From: Dermatobacter hominis
Lineage (GTDB): Bacteria; Actinomycetota; Acidimicrobiia; Acidimicrobiales; Microtrichaceae
NCBI RefSeq assembly: GCF_020715685.1
Contig: NZ_CP085840.1
Span: 3,038,001 to 3,102,000 of the forward strand
Direction: 5' to 3'
DNA length: 64,000 bases
A program made the position numbers and the translations under genes. The notes below the pieces were generated by a model that saw only the letters and a program-made list of their open reading frames with translations, did not search any database and had not been told where the DNA came from. Of the stretch, positions 1-8,636 are shown piece after piece (within the stretch, counting starts at the first letter, position 1; each line of letters starts with the position of its first letter).

Positions 1-17
1 TGAAGGGAGCGCCTGAC

Positions 18-1052
18 GTGACGAGCCGCACCGCAGGTCCAGGCCGGATCACCGTCATGTACCAGGGAGAGCTTCACGACTGGCGCGAGGGAATCGGGTC
101 GAATGCGCTCTTCGCTCGCTTCGGCATCGTGTTCGGCAAGTCGAGGGTCTCGCTGATCATCGAGCCGGTGGGTGGCTACGACGAGGTCGACTCGGACTTC
201 GCGCGCGCACACGTCATGCTGGCGAAGAGCAAGACCCAGGTCATGGAGAACGACGAAGCGCTCATGACCTGGTCCCGACAGTTCAAGGAGCAGCTTCCGG
301 ACGCCGTGAAGGCCGTCATCGCCGAGGCCCGTGAGGAATCGCTGGGCGACCAGACCGTGACTGCCGAGGTGATGAAGCGGATCGCCGAGATGCTCAAGCG
401 CCTCCGGCCGCAGAAGTACCGCCGCCGAGCCGGCGGCAGCGTCCGAGCTTCGGGATCAGCGCCGGGCGCAGGAATTGGCCGGTCAACCGGAACGGGCACG
501 TCCACCTCGACACCTTCGGGCGGGCCCCCCACGGGCCCGGGCCGTGACCCCCTGCTCGGGCTGCTCGATGACAACGGCGACGAGTCTGAGCCGGCCGAGA
601 ACCCACCACTCAACCTGAACGTGGAGTGGAAGTCGGAGGCATGGATCAACGAGCAGGCGATCGTCGGTGGACATGACGTGACCGATCGCGCCGCTGCCCT
701 CATCGGTGAGAGCGCCTCGAGCGCAGGGCTCCTCGCACTCAACGAGGACTTCCGTGGCTTCACGCGATTCGTGGACGAGATCGACTCCGAGATGAACCCC
801 GATGGTGATGACGACTTGCGTCGCATCATCGAAGGCAAGTGCCGCGAGTACACCTTGCAGAAGATGATCGAAGCGGTACTCGGCGTGCGGCAGCTTGAGA
901 ACGGCAACCAGTGGATGGCAAACGAGATCCAGACGGCTCTCGGACCGACCGCCCTGACGACCGCCTTCATGGCCGACCGCTACCACACCTGGCAGTCGGT
1001 CAAGCGGGTCGTGGGCTCGAAGGCCCAGCAGTTCAAGGCGGCCGCCTCGTAA
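18..1052 (+). CDS. Possible C-terminal part of a GHKL-type ATPase-like protein (partial at window edge)
   Basis: This is a hypothetical protein whose 5' end may lie outside the window. A GTG at 18 is the first in-frame start, but the frame stays open to base 3, so a longer protein cut by the window edge is likely. Residues about 8-45 contain a strand-rich stretch (FGIVFGKSRVSLIIEP) of the kind found in the transducer half of GHKL/MORC-like ATPases; this is my reading of the pattern, not a database match. A Ser/Gly/Pro-rich linker occupies about residues 140-185, followed by an acidic, helical C-terminus. No Bergerat ATP-binding motifs are visible in the part shown. It precedes the HD and ImmA/IrrE genes on the same strand across a 290-base gap. 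A structural or scaffold role is equally possible. Confidence 0.45.
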   Translation: MTSRTAGPGRITVMYQGELHDWREGIGSNALFARFGIVFGKSRVSLIIEPVGGYDEVDSDFARAHVMLAKSKTQVMENDEALMTWSRQFKEQLPDAVKAVIAEAREESLGDQTVTAEVMKRIAEMLKRLRPQKYRRRAGGSVRASGSAPGAGIGRSTGTGTSTSTPSGGPPTGPGRDPLLGLLDDNGDESEPAENPPLNLNVEWKSEAWINEQAIVGGHDVTDRAAALIGESASSAGLLALNEDFRGFTRFVDEIDSEMNPDGDDDLRRIIEGKCREYTLQKMIEAVLGVRQLENGNQWMANEIQTALGPTALTTAFMADRYHTWQSVKRVVGSKAQQFKAAAS

Positions 1053-1286
1053 CTCTGTCGCGACTGGCGAGGGGGCCGCGCGTCCTCTCGCCGTCGCGGC
1101 GCTTTGTCCCTGGGCCTGAGCGGTCCGGTACCTGATCGGCCGTCGGGGCTCCGCCGGGCTCCAAGATCGTGACCCCAGCACGTCTGCTATCCCGCCGAGG
1201 GTCGAGCCCACGGTGTTGCGGATCGGCGCAGGCCGACGTCACGTTCCGGCCAACCTGGCCGGTCGGCGCCGAACCCCGCGTACCTC

Positions 1287-1303
1287 GATCGAACGAATCG
1301 ATC
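1287..1303. promoter_or_regulatory. Inverted repeat upstream of the HD gene
   Basis: GATCGA and TCGATC are separated by 5 bases. The repeat lies just upstream of a TAGGCT -10-like box at 1318-1323, where a repressor would block the promoter of the HD-ImmA/IrrE pair. No repressor gene is visible nearby. Confidence 0.35.
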
Positions 1304-1342
1304 ACCTGGTCCGGCGCTAGGCTGCGCGATCGGAGGCGAGCC

Positions 1343-3307
1343 ATGACCGTATGGGGACTGACAGCCGAGCTCAGGGCACAGAGGCCGTGGGGTCTCGATG
1401 AGGCGATGCTCGCCCCCGGCAAGGTCGTGACGGATCCAATCCATCACGACATCCATCTGTCGAGGCTCGAAGTAGCTCTGCTCAACAGCAAACCATTGCA
1501 GCGTCTGCGTCGCGTACGCCAGCTGGGCACCTCCAATCTCGTCTACCCGGGAGCGACCCACAGCAGGCTGTCGCACTCGCTGGGGGCTCTTCACGTCTCG
1601 CAGCGGATTCTCGACGTGGTGGAGGCCCAGCGATCGGGACCTCACCCGACCCGCGATCTATTCGAGGAATGGGCAGCTTCTGGCGACCGCGACTTCCCGT
1701 ACGAGAAGCGGCTCGCCGAGTCCATCGTGCTGGGTCGCCTTGGCGGTCTCCTTCACGACCTGTGTCACATTCCGTTCGGCCACACCCTTGAGGACGACCT
1801 CGAGCTTCTCGCCCCTCACGATGAGAATGAGGAACGGTTCGACAGATTGTGGAGCCAGTTCCCCGAGGACATCCGAGCACCGATCGACGCCGGCGGGCTC
1901 CTGGACGCGCTGAAGCCCCTGATCCTCTCGAAGGCGGACCCGTTCAGCGACGACACCTACGAGGAGTTGCCGCCGTTCTCGGACCGACCGCCGGAGTTGC
2001 GATACCCGTTCGTCCGCGATGTGGTGGGCAACACGATCTGCGCTGACCTGATCGACTACCTCCAGCGCGACCACTACATGACCGGACTGCCGGCGAGCCT
2101 CGGCCATCGATTCCTTGATGGCTTCTACGTTGCACCGTCTGGCAGCTGGAGTGCAGAGCGGATGGTGATGCGAATCGCGCGTGGGGATCGTGAACGCGCT
2201 GACATTGTTACCGAGCTCTTCAAGTATCTCCGGTACCGGTATGAGGAAACCGAACGAGTGTTGGTGCACCACACCAAGCTCGGCGCAGACGCGATGATCG
2301 GGAAGCTCCTCGCAATGTGGAGCGATGAACTGCTGATCGCGGAACTGCGGGAGGCGGGCGTAGTCAAGGATCGTGACCTCGAACGTGACATCGACGCCGT
2401 CACAGACAGCGTTCAGGACTCCGAAGTGATCGATGCCGCTCGGGCCCGAGTAGCCGGACGCCTAGAGGATCTGTTTCTTGAGCGGGGCGACGACGGCGTG
2501 CTGGAGCACATCGCCTCCGAATACAAGGATCCAGCCAATAGCCGGCAGGAGGCGATCCGAGACTTGACCGTCAGCGTCCTGGATCGCAGCATCTTCAAGC
2601 TGATTGGCAAGGCCCCTCAGACGGCTGGTCTCGATCGTGAGAAGTTCTTCAATACCTTTGGAAACCCGGCCAAGAAGCGCGAGATCGAGCGACGCGTTGC
2701 CCGGTTCGCTGGACTGACTGAGGGTTGGCACCTCCTGCTCTGGATTCCGCACCCGAAGATGCGCCTCAAGCCAGCCGATGTTCTGGTCACATCTGACGGA
2801 CGAACGATTCAGCCACTCCGCCTTCACGACCGTCATGGCCTACAGGGCGAAGCGATTAGTGAGAGCCATCGAGAGCTCTGGGCTGTTAGCGTGTACGCCT
2901 CGTCATCCGTCGCCGCGGATCCTGAGCTTTGTTCGGCGATTCTTGCCGAACTCAGCAAAGAGATGGGCGGCCTTCGGTGGGAGGGCCAGGCGGCGCAGCA
3001 CGAGGATGCGGAAGCGTCCATCGGAGCATCGATCGGTACGAGTCACAGACTTCCCCAGGATGAGGAGCGACATATTGTTGATTCGCTGCGACAGCGGCGG
3101 GTAGCGGCTCTGACCCGGCGTGGAGAGGCGCCCACTGAATCGGAATCCTCTGGCGATCGGACGTACGCAAACCTGCGCGAGCAGGCATTGGCGATCGCCG
3201 AGGCTGCGTCCGCAGATCACTTCGCCCTTGGTGCTGTGAATCCTGAGGTCGACGAGGCTCCCGACGAGTCACCTTCTCTGTTCCCCAGCGAGGGAGCGGG
3301 GGAGTAG
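1343..3307 (+). CDS. SAMHD1-like HD-domain phosphohydrolase
   Basis: This is a 654-residue HD-superfamily hydrolase of the SAMHD1/YwfO-like branch. Family members hydrolyse dNTPs or other nucleotides. Seen in the sequence: an HSLG motif with H78, the HD pair H138-D139 in LLHDLCHIPFGHT, and a later D235/D238 in an ADLIDYLQRD motif, which together give the H...HD...D metal site. The C-terminal half is helical and not assignable, ending in an acidic tail. The open frame extends upstream to 1169, but the ATG at 1343 has a good GGAGG-type ribosome site 7 bases ahead, so I use it. The ImmA/IrrE gene follows after 7 bases, so the two are probably co-transcribed. In an island context a dNTP-depleting antiviral role is plausible but inferred. 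The substrate cannot be read from sequence. Confidence 0.85.
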   Translation: MTVWGLTAELRAQRPWGLDEAMLAPGKVVTDPIHHDIHLSRLEVALLNSKPLQRLRRVRQLGTSNLVYPGATHSRLSHSLGALHVSQRILDVVEAQRSGPHPTRDLFEEWAASGDRDFPYEKRLAESIVLGRLGGLLHDLCHIPFGHTLEDDLELLAPHDENEERFDRLWSQFPEDIRAPIDAGGLLDALKPLILSKADPFSDDTYEELPPFSDRPPELRYPFVRDVVGNTICADLIDYLQRDHYMTGLPASLGHRFLDGFYVAPSGSWSAERMVMRIARGDRERADIVTELFKYLRYRYEETERVLVHHTKLGADAMIGKLLAMWSDELLIAELREAGVVKDRDLERDIDAVTDSVQDSEVIDAARARVAGRLEDLFLERGDDGVLEHIASEYKDPANSRQEAIRDLTVSVLDRSIFKLIGKAPQTAGLDREKFFNTFGNPAKKREIERRVARFAGLTEGWHLLLWIPHPKMRLKPADVLVTSDGRTIQPLRLHDRHGLQGEAISESHRELWAVSVYASSSVAADPELCSAILAELSKEMGGLRWEGQAAQHEDAEASIGASIGTSHRLPQDEERHIVDSLRQRRVAALTRRGEAPTESESSGDRTYANLREQALAIAEAASADHFALGAVNPEVDEAPDESPSLFPSEGAGE

Positions 3308-3314
3308 ACACGAT

Positions 3315-4151
3315 GTGACTTGGCCCGCGGTGACGCTACGGGAGGTCGACATCGACGTGGCGCGCTCATTGGCGTGTGAGGTGCGTAGCGCTGTTGTCGG
3401 CGGGTTCGGCTCACGGCCTCATGCGGTCAGCTTGAAGAAGGTCTGTGAGGCAGGGCTGTTCCGTGTGGTGAGGACCTCAAGGACAGGAGAGCGGGACGCT
3501 TACCTCGTCCCCCGTTCGACCGCCGGGTTCGACGTCGTGGTACGCGACGGAGCCGAGCGGACGAGATCGCTCGCCCGGCGAAGGCTTCGATTCGCTCTGG
3601 CTCATGAGGTGGGACACAGCTTCTTCTTCAATCGGCGGATGGTTCCACACGATCGGACGTGCGAGTGGACGGACTCCGAGGAGCTATTCTGCAATCGGTT
3701 CGCGAGCGAGCTGCTGGTTCCGAGCGCCGAGGTAGCCGGGCTCCCTTGGACGCCGGGTTCACTCCGCCTAATCCGTGACCAGTACGACGTGTCCTTGCAG
3801 GCTGCAGCGATGTCTGCCGTCGCACATCACCCAGGAGCAGTGGCCGTAGCGCTCCGCGAGACTGACCATCCCACCAAGGGGCGTGCGTTGCGGATCGGGT
3901 GGAAAGCCGGCGAGCCGTTCGTTCCCGAACACGCCCGACTCGGAAGCCTTGTAGCTGAAGCGGCGTGGGTCAGGGGTACAGCCCAGGGCGTCGAGGAGTT
4001 GCGGCTGGGGCATCTCAACGGGCAACTCCACGTCGAGGCAGAGCGCGAGCCGGGCAGCAGCCAAGTGCTTGTACTCATCCGGCCACGAACTCAGCTCGAG
4101 CTCGGTCAGATGGAGTTGTTTCCACGGGCCGTCTCGTCAGCGCTGCGGTGA
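3315..4151 (+). CDS. ImmA/IrrE-type zinc metallopeptidase
   Basis: This is a 278-residue cytoplasmic metallopeptidase of the ImmA/IrrE (COG2856) family. Relatives cleave XRE-type repressors such as ImmR or DdrO and so switch on mobile-element or stress genes. The zinc site is clear: HEVGH at residues 97-101 and the third ligand E123 in the usual ELFCNRFASELLVP context. The start is GTG at 3315, because the ATG at 3313 runs straight into a stop. It lies 7 bases after the HD gene and is presumably in one operon with it. No XRE-family gene, its usual partner, is seen in the window, so the target may be encoded upstream or may be the HD protein or the ATPase-like protein. About 150 C-terminal residues have no recognised domain. 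Confidence 0.88.
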   Translation: MTWPAVTLREVDIDVARSLACEVRSAVVGGFGSRPHAVSLKKVCEAGLFRVVRTSRTGERDAYLVPRSTAGFDVVVRDGAERTRSLARRRLRFALAHEVGHSFFFNRRMVPHDRTCEWTDSEELFCNRFASELLVPSAEVAGLPWTPGSLRLIRDQYDVSLQAAAMSAVAHHPGAVAVALRETDHPTKGRALRIGWKAGEPFVPEHARLGSLVAEAAWVRGTAQGVEELRLGHLNGQLHVEAEREPGSSQVLVLIRPRTQLELGQMELFPRAVSSALR

Positions 4152-4677
4152 AGCTGGTCCTCGCCCCAGCCCGTCACACCCCTAGAACTTGCCTCACATT
4201 TGTCCGCGAGAGTCGTTGAAACGGGAGTTGTACGGGTTAGGACGGGGTGTGCCGCTGGTGTGTTCACGAATTCGCGTACGCATCCCACGCAGCACGGGCC
4301 TTGCCCTTGCCCTCGGGGGAGTCCATTGGATCGGAACGAAAAGCTGGCGACATGGGGACCGACTGGCAGATCGGCTAGTTGCGCCACACCGGCATCTGCG
4401 CTGGTGAAATGTCAATTGTGTCGTTCCGAGCCTTCCCGCAGGGGTGGTCGAGTCGGTCGGGGGGCAACGTCGGTGTTCAGTCACAGAGGACGGGCTCGTG
4501 GGAGCCGGGCTGGCCGGCCTCCGAAGTCCATGGTGGGTCCAGCTGCCCGAGTCCCTGAAGGCCAGGCCCTCCGGGCGGCGCCGCCGGCGCCGGCCTTGAC
4601 CGACCCTCCGATCCCTGTGCGGGCGCCTTGCCACTCTACGATCGGCGATCGCGGTCAGGCGAGAGCGAGAGGACCAA
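4152..4677. other. 526-base gap in the island, no gene seen
   Basis: The open frames here have skewed, low-complexity composition and no convincing start sites. Composition is mixed and less GC-rich than the core chromosome. The only readable signal is a TACGAT -10-like box near 4635 followed by a purine-rich stretch before the ATG at 4678. Confidence 0.5.
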
Positions 4678-5460
4678 ATGGCGACGACGCTTACGGAGAC
4701 GGAGACGGTCATCAAGCGTGTGATCCCGTACCTTGTTCGACGGGGCTACGAGATCGAGACTGCCCTCGATTTCGAGACCGCGACTGCGCAGACGGATCGA
4801 TACACCAAGGGCTACATCGACATCCTCGTCGCGGCAGGGAAGCAACATCCGCAGTTCCTTATCGAGGCGAAGCGCAGGGGCAAGAAGCTGACCAACAAGG
4901 ACCGGGACCAGGCCCTGGCATACGGCAGGTCACAAGGCGTTCTCTTCGTAATCGTCACGAACGGCTCCGACATCCAAGCCTTCAACACGGAGGACGGTGA
5001 GGCCATCAAGCGGGACGGTCGCCTTGTCGGCAAGCTTCCCTCGAAGGCGCAGCTTGGCAAAGTTGTCAACTATCTGAAGGTAAACAGGGACGCCAAAGAC
5101 GCACCACTCCACGCCGATACCAGTCTCCCATTCTGTCCCGGCTTGCCCCTAACCCAGCTCAATGGGCTCTCTTCTCGCTGCCATAACGCTATTCGGAGCA
5201 TAGAGAAGGACGAAATCATGGCGTTTGCTGACGTCTCGAAGATCATGTTCCTTATGCCTTTCGGGAGCAACCAGCATTCCCGTGAAGCGTTCCCGCAGTT
5301 GGAGACGCCGGCCAGGATGTATGAGACCGAGGAAGCCCGAGAGTCTGTTCGCAAGCACACCGAGACGTTCGCCAACTTCGACGAATGGGGCGAGCGCCGA
5401 CGGGCACGAAAGGCTGAGGAGGGCATCGCTCACCTTGGCGGACTTCCGTCCAATCTCTGA
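4678..5460 (+). CDS. HsdR N-terminal-type PD-(D/E)xK nuclease, short form or truncated restriction gene
   Basis: This is a 260-residue protein. Residues about 8-145 match the HSDR_N nuclease domain of type I-like restriction enzymes: D48 in GYIDIL and E63-x-K65 in LIEAKR form a PD-(D/E)xK site. Residues about 155-195 (PLTQLNGLSSRCHNAIR, then AFADVSKIMFL) resemble the linker that in fused restriction-modification proteins leads into an N6-adenine methylase. The homology then fades into a charged tail and the frame stops. This looks like a large nuclease-methylase gene cut after its first third, or a natural stand-alone nuclease. No methylase or specificity gene follows; the next gene is convergent. 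The ATG has a purine-rich ribosome site (GCGAGAGGA) about 6 bases upstream. Confidence 0.7.
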   Translation: MATTLTETETVIKRVIPYLVRRGYEIETALDFETATAQTDRYTKGYIDILVAAGKQHPQFLIEAKRRGKKLTNKDRDQALAYGRSQGVLFVIVTNGSDIQAFNTEDGEAIKRDGRLVGKLPSKAQLGKVVNYLKVNRDAKDAPLHADTSLPFCPGLPLTQLNGLSSRCHNAIRSIEKDEIMAFADVSKIMFLMPFGSNQHSREAFPQLETPARMYETEEARESVRKHTETFANFDEWGERRRARKAEEGIAHLGGLPSNL

Positions 5461-5540
5461 GTCCCCGAGCTGTCACCCTCATTCAGTCGGGTCCATGCAG
5501 TCCGCGGGTGCTGTGTTACAAGGAGCGCACCCAGCCTGCA

Positions 5541-7949
5541 CTAGATGGATGTGTATCGCCGGAGTTCGGCGTAGGCACCTTCTAGCGTCTTCTGCAGCGC
5601 CGGGTCTTGGATGTGCTCATACGCCTCCAAGGCGGCAAGGTAGGCCTCCTCGAGGTCCGTCGGGTCCCCAGTCAGCTTGGCATACTCTTCGCCCACCTCG
5701 ATCCAGGTGTCGAATGCGCCCTTGTCGTCGGGGTATTTCCCTGCGGCCTTCTGCGCCTTCCTGCTTGCTTCTCGCATGATCGCAGCCCGGTCCTCTTTCA
5801 GTAGCCCATCGGCCTTCAAGGCTCGCTGCAGGAGAACCCGCACTCGGTATCTCGCCAAGGGAGGATCAGTCCCCGCAGATTCCTCGGCGGCATCGATCTC
5901 GTTGTCTGCATCGCCAAACCGGCCTTGCGCCAGCAGCTCGCCAATAAGCCGATGACGCGGAATGCGTTGGTCAGGAGCGCGTTCGATTATTCTTCGCAGC
6001 AGCTTCAGGCGCGCATCTCGATCTGTAAGGGAACAGACCCCGAAGTCGTAGTCGCACACTTGCCTTAGAATGGCTCGCTCCAGGTCACTGATGGGATTCA
6101 CGGTCTCGATCACGGCAGATAGAAGGTCCTCGCGCTCGGCATCGTCGGAAAACTTGTACTTGGCGATCGTGCGAGCGATCTCCGAATGGCGAGTGCACCA
6201 TCCGTAGAGGCCTAATGAAGGCTTTATATCAAACTCCTCGACTACCTGGTCAAGGCTATTCAGTACCGAGGAAATTGGCACTCCCTCAAGCCCCAAGAGT
6301 CGGACACAGAGTTGCCGATGCGCCTGAGCGCCGGTGGCTTCGATTAGACAAACATTGCGGTACACATCTTGTGCTCGTTTGTCCAATTCTGCAAACTCGA
6401 CAAGGAGCAGGTACTCCAAGTCTTCGTTGCCGAATATGTTCATCAGGCAGACGTACATGTCAGCCTTGCATCGCAAGCGAAGGCGTTGCTCTTGGTCCTG
6501 CCGATTCAGCCGCGCAAATGAAGAGTCGACCAGCTTCATGAGTTCGCCACGCTCGCCGACGAGATTCAAGAGGCGGCCAATCTCGACCGTGGACAGGCGG
6601 GACAGGAGAATCGGCTCGCCGCCACTGAACACGGCCGGGGACTTGATGCGCCCGTTCCATTCCGCACTGTTAGCCGTCAGGAGGATCTGAAGACCCGTAC
6701 CCTCCCGCTGGTGGAGCTTGTTCATGAGCTTGTTTGCCTGCGACAAGAACGGGGGGCAATTGTCGATGAGCAGCACGCCCCGATCGCCCGCTTCACGAAG
6801 TCGAGAATCGGCTTCCAGCCATGCAAAGTGCTGCAGGGGGAAGTTCGCGCGATGCTCCCAGACCTGGTAGCCCTCGGCGGCGAGAGTGCTGACGAGTCGC
6901 CGTGCGGCAGTCGTCTTGCCTACACCTCCTGCGCCCACGATCGTTGTGACCAGATTACCGCCTCGGAGCGACTCCAGCGCTGGGTTCTCTAGGTCTCGGG
7001 CGAATGTGTAGCCCGCTCGGATATCTGCATAGGAGGCGGGTCCACCCTTGAAGAGCCGGCGGACATTGGGCTCAAGCTCTTCTGCGTGTCTAGGAGATGT
7101 AGTCGAAGGCCAGATCCTGCTGGGCAGAACGCTGACATCATCGCCGAGGTCCGGAACCGGAAGGTCATCTGATGTCGAGTCGGTGCTGTCCAGCAGGGCT
7201 TGGATGAACTCATCGATTCCTGCGAAGCATACCGAGGCCCCCCGATCCTCGATGAGACCAGCCCGATCGATGTCGTGGTCGTACAGCGTGACGAACACTC
7301 GGCCCGTCGCACCGCGCGATTTGGTGAGATCGATAGCTAGGTCAACGAGGTCCTTTAGGTGTCGATCTGCCAGCGACTGCCCCAGAATCAGGGTATTGCG
7401 GGTCTGAAGCTGAAGGCTGAGGTGGCTGAAGATGGTCTCTCGGTACTCGCGGTACTGCTCGTAGTCGGAGTAGGTGAGAGTCATGCCCGTGGAGTCACCA
7501 TCGACTACATCTTGGGTGACACACCCGTGAATCTTAAACAGTGGCGTAGATTCGGGATCGTCAACACGCGCATACTCGAAGTTCGAGCGAACCGGTGCCA
7601 GCGGCTTGCCGGCCCTCTTGTAGACAGTCTCGACAAGCAGATCGAAATTGGTCGTATAGATCTCGCGCCACGGGAACTGGGGCAGCGCCAGAAGACCGGT
7701 AGTCGGCTCCAGGTTCCTCAGTTTGTCCCGAACGAGGTCGACCACGGGCTTACGGCCATGCCGTCGAACAAGGATACTTGCGACTTCAGTCAGATCGCCG
7801 TCGACTTCCCCTCCACCGAGGGAGTCGGAGAGAGCATCTGCAAGCTGCCTTCCAGTCGGTGCGCCAGACGGCACTGATGCGCCCGCTCCCAAAATCAACG
7901 ATGTAGCCCGAGGATCGATCGCGCTGACGAGCTGAGTCACATCTAGCAT
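5541..7949 (-). CDS. SIR2-STAND NTPase, probable antiphage NADase
   Basis: This 802-residue protein has a SIR2-like domain (about 1-270), a STAND/NB-ARC-like P-loop NTPase (about 325-560) and a helical-repeat C-terminus. The NAD site is intact: GAGAS at 21-25, N101 in IYTTNFD, and H141 in the KIHG motif. Walker A is GAGGVGKTT at 339-347, and a Walker B-like GVLLIDNC follows. Known SIR2-STAND proteins (Avs5-type and relatives) bind a phage protein through the C-terminal repeats, oligomerise, and degrade NAD+ to kill the infected cell; the same is inferred here. An ATG nine codons further upstream is open, but the start at 7949 has a strong AAGGGGAG site (7956-7963) with 6-base spacing. The gene stands alone, convergent with the nuclease gene, and its codon use is AT-richer than the core genome. 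Confidence 0.85.
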   Translation of the reverse strand: MLDVTQLVSAIDPRATSLILGAGASVPSGAPTGRQLADALSDSLGGGEVDGDLTEVASILVRRHGRKPVVDLVRDKLRNLEPTTGLLALPQFPWREIYTTNFDLLVETVYKRAGKPLAPVRSNFEYARVDDPESTPLFKIHGCVTQDVVDGDSTGMTLTYSDYEQYREYRETIFSHLSLQLQTRNTLILGQSLADRHLKDLVDLAIDLTKSRGATGRVFVTLYDHDIDRAGLIEDRGASVCFAGIDEFIQALLDSTDSTSDDLPVPDLGDDVSVLPSRIWPSTTSPRHAEELEPNVRRLFKGGPASYADIRAGYTFARDLENPALESLRGGNLVTTIVGAGGVGKTTAARRLVSTLAAEGYQVWEHRANFPLQHFAWLEADSRLREAGDRGVLLIDNCPPFLSQANKLMNKLHQREGTGLQILLTANSAEWNGRIKSPAVFSGGEPILLSRLSTVEIGRLLNLVGERGELMKLVDSSFARLNRQDQEQRLRLRCKADMYVCLMNIFGNEDLEYLLLVEFAELDKRAQDVYRNVCLIEATGAQAHRQLCVRLLGLEGVPISSVLNSLDQVVEEFDIKPSLGLYGWCTRHSEIARTIAKYKFSDDAEREDLLSAVIETVNPISDLERAILRQVCDYDFGVCSLTDRDARLKLLRRIIERAPDQRIPRHRLIGELLAQGRFGDADNEIDAAEESAGTDPPLARYRVRVLLQRALKADGLLKEDRAAIMREASRKAQKAAGKYPDDKGAFDTWIEVGEEYAKLTGDPTDLEEAYLAALEAYEHIQDPALQKTLEGAYAELRRYTSI

Positions 7950-8352
7950 TCTCCACTCCCCTTCAGAAGGAGCCATTGTAATCGTCTTAGGGCGAGTGGA
8001 CCGCTCCTATGTCGGCCTAGGACTGAAGTCGCCACTCTGGGTTCGGTCGGATCGATCCACCGACGTGAACACCCAGGCTCACGGGTTGAGGTCAGGCGCA
8101 GCCGCCAGAAGCCGGCCCGGGGCAGCGGCCTTTGGCGGTGTGGCGCGACGCCCAGGTGCGACCGTGTCAGGTCCGTGGCGCTAACGAGCGCAACTCGGTG
8201 GAACTCAAGAACGGATGCAAGGAGCGTTGCGCCATGTTGTGAGTCTCATGTCGTTGTCGTGGCGTTCGAAACCGTCGAGCACACGTCTGAACACCAATCT
8301 GACCACGTGCCGAGAACGCTCCTACTTGACGGGTTCCGGCCGGTCTGAACAG
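7950..8352. other. Island-tRNA junction, no gene seen
   Basis: About 400 bases lie between the SIR2-STAND start and the tRNA-Thr 3' end. I see no convincing ORF, integrase fragment or second copy of the tRNA 3' end. The stretch should contain the promoter of the minus-strand SIR2-STAND gene. Confidence 0.5.
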
Positions 8353-8425
8353 AGCCCGAGCGGAGAGTCGAACTCCGGACCTGCTGTTTACAAGACAGCT
8401 GCTCTGCCAGCTGAGCTACTCGGGC
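8353..8425 (-). tRNA. tRNA-Thr (anticodon TGT)
   Basis: This is a 73-base cloverleaf on the minus strand. The acceptor arms GCCCGAG/CTCGGGC pair fully, the D stem is GCTC/GAGC, the anticodon stem is GCTGT/ACAGC around loop CTTGTAA (anticodon TGT), and the T arm is CGGAG-TTCGACT-CTCCG. CCA is not encoded. Its 3' end points at the low-GC accessory island, the arrangement expected when an element has integrated into a tRNA gene. Confidence 0.97.
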
Positions 8426-8636
8426 GGCGCCCGGGCGTTTGCCCGGGAGCGACATCGCGGATTGTACGCACCCTGCGGCATGCGCCGGGCGGGAGCACCG
8501 CTCTCTGCGCAGAAACAGCCGGGCTGAACGGCTCATTCGCCGCTGCGCTTCCTCCAGTCGGCCCTCGGCGGTGCCGATCCCTTCCCAGATCGACGTTGCG
8601 CGACCTGCGACCGACACCGCCGAAGGGATCACCGCC

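Noticed and set aside
4200-5000. 266-residue plus-strand frame in the island gap
   Set aside because: Runs into the HsdR-N gene in another frame, biased composition and no ribosome site.
1-8352. Second copy of the tRNA-Thr 3' end as an att site inside the island
   Set aside because: Scanning by eye found only a 7-base chance match near 4547; any att copy must lie outside the window.
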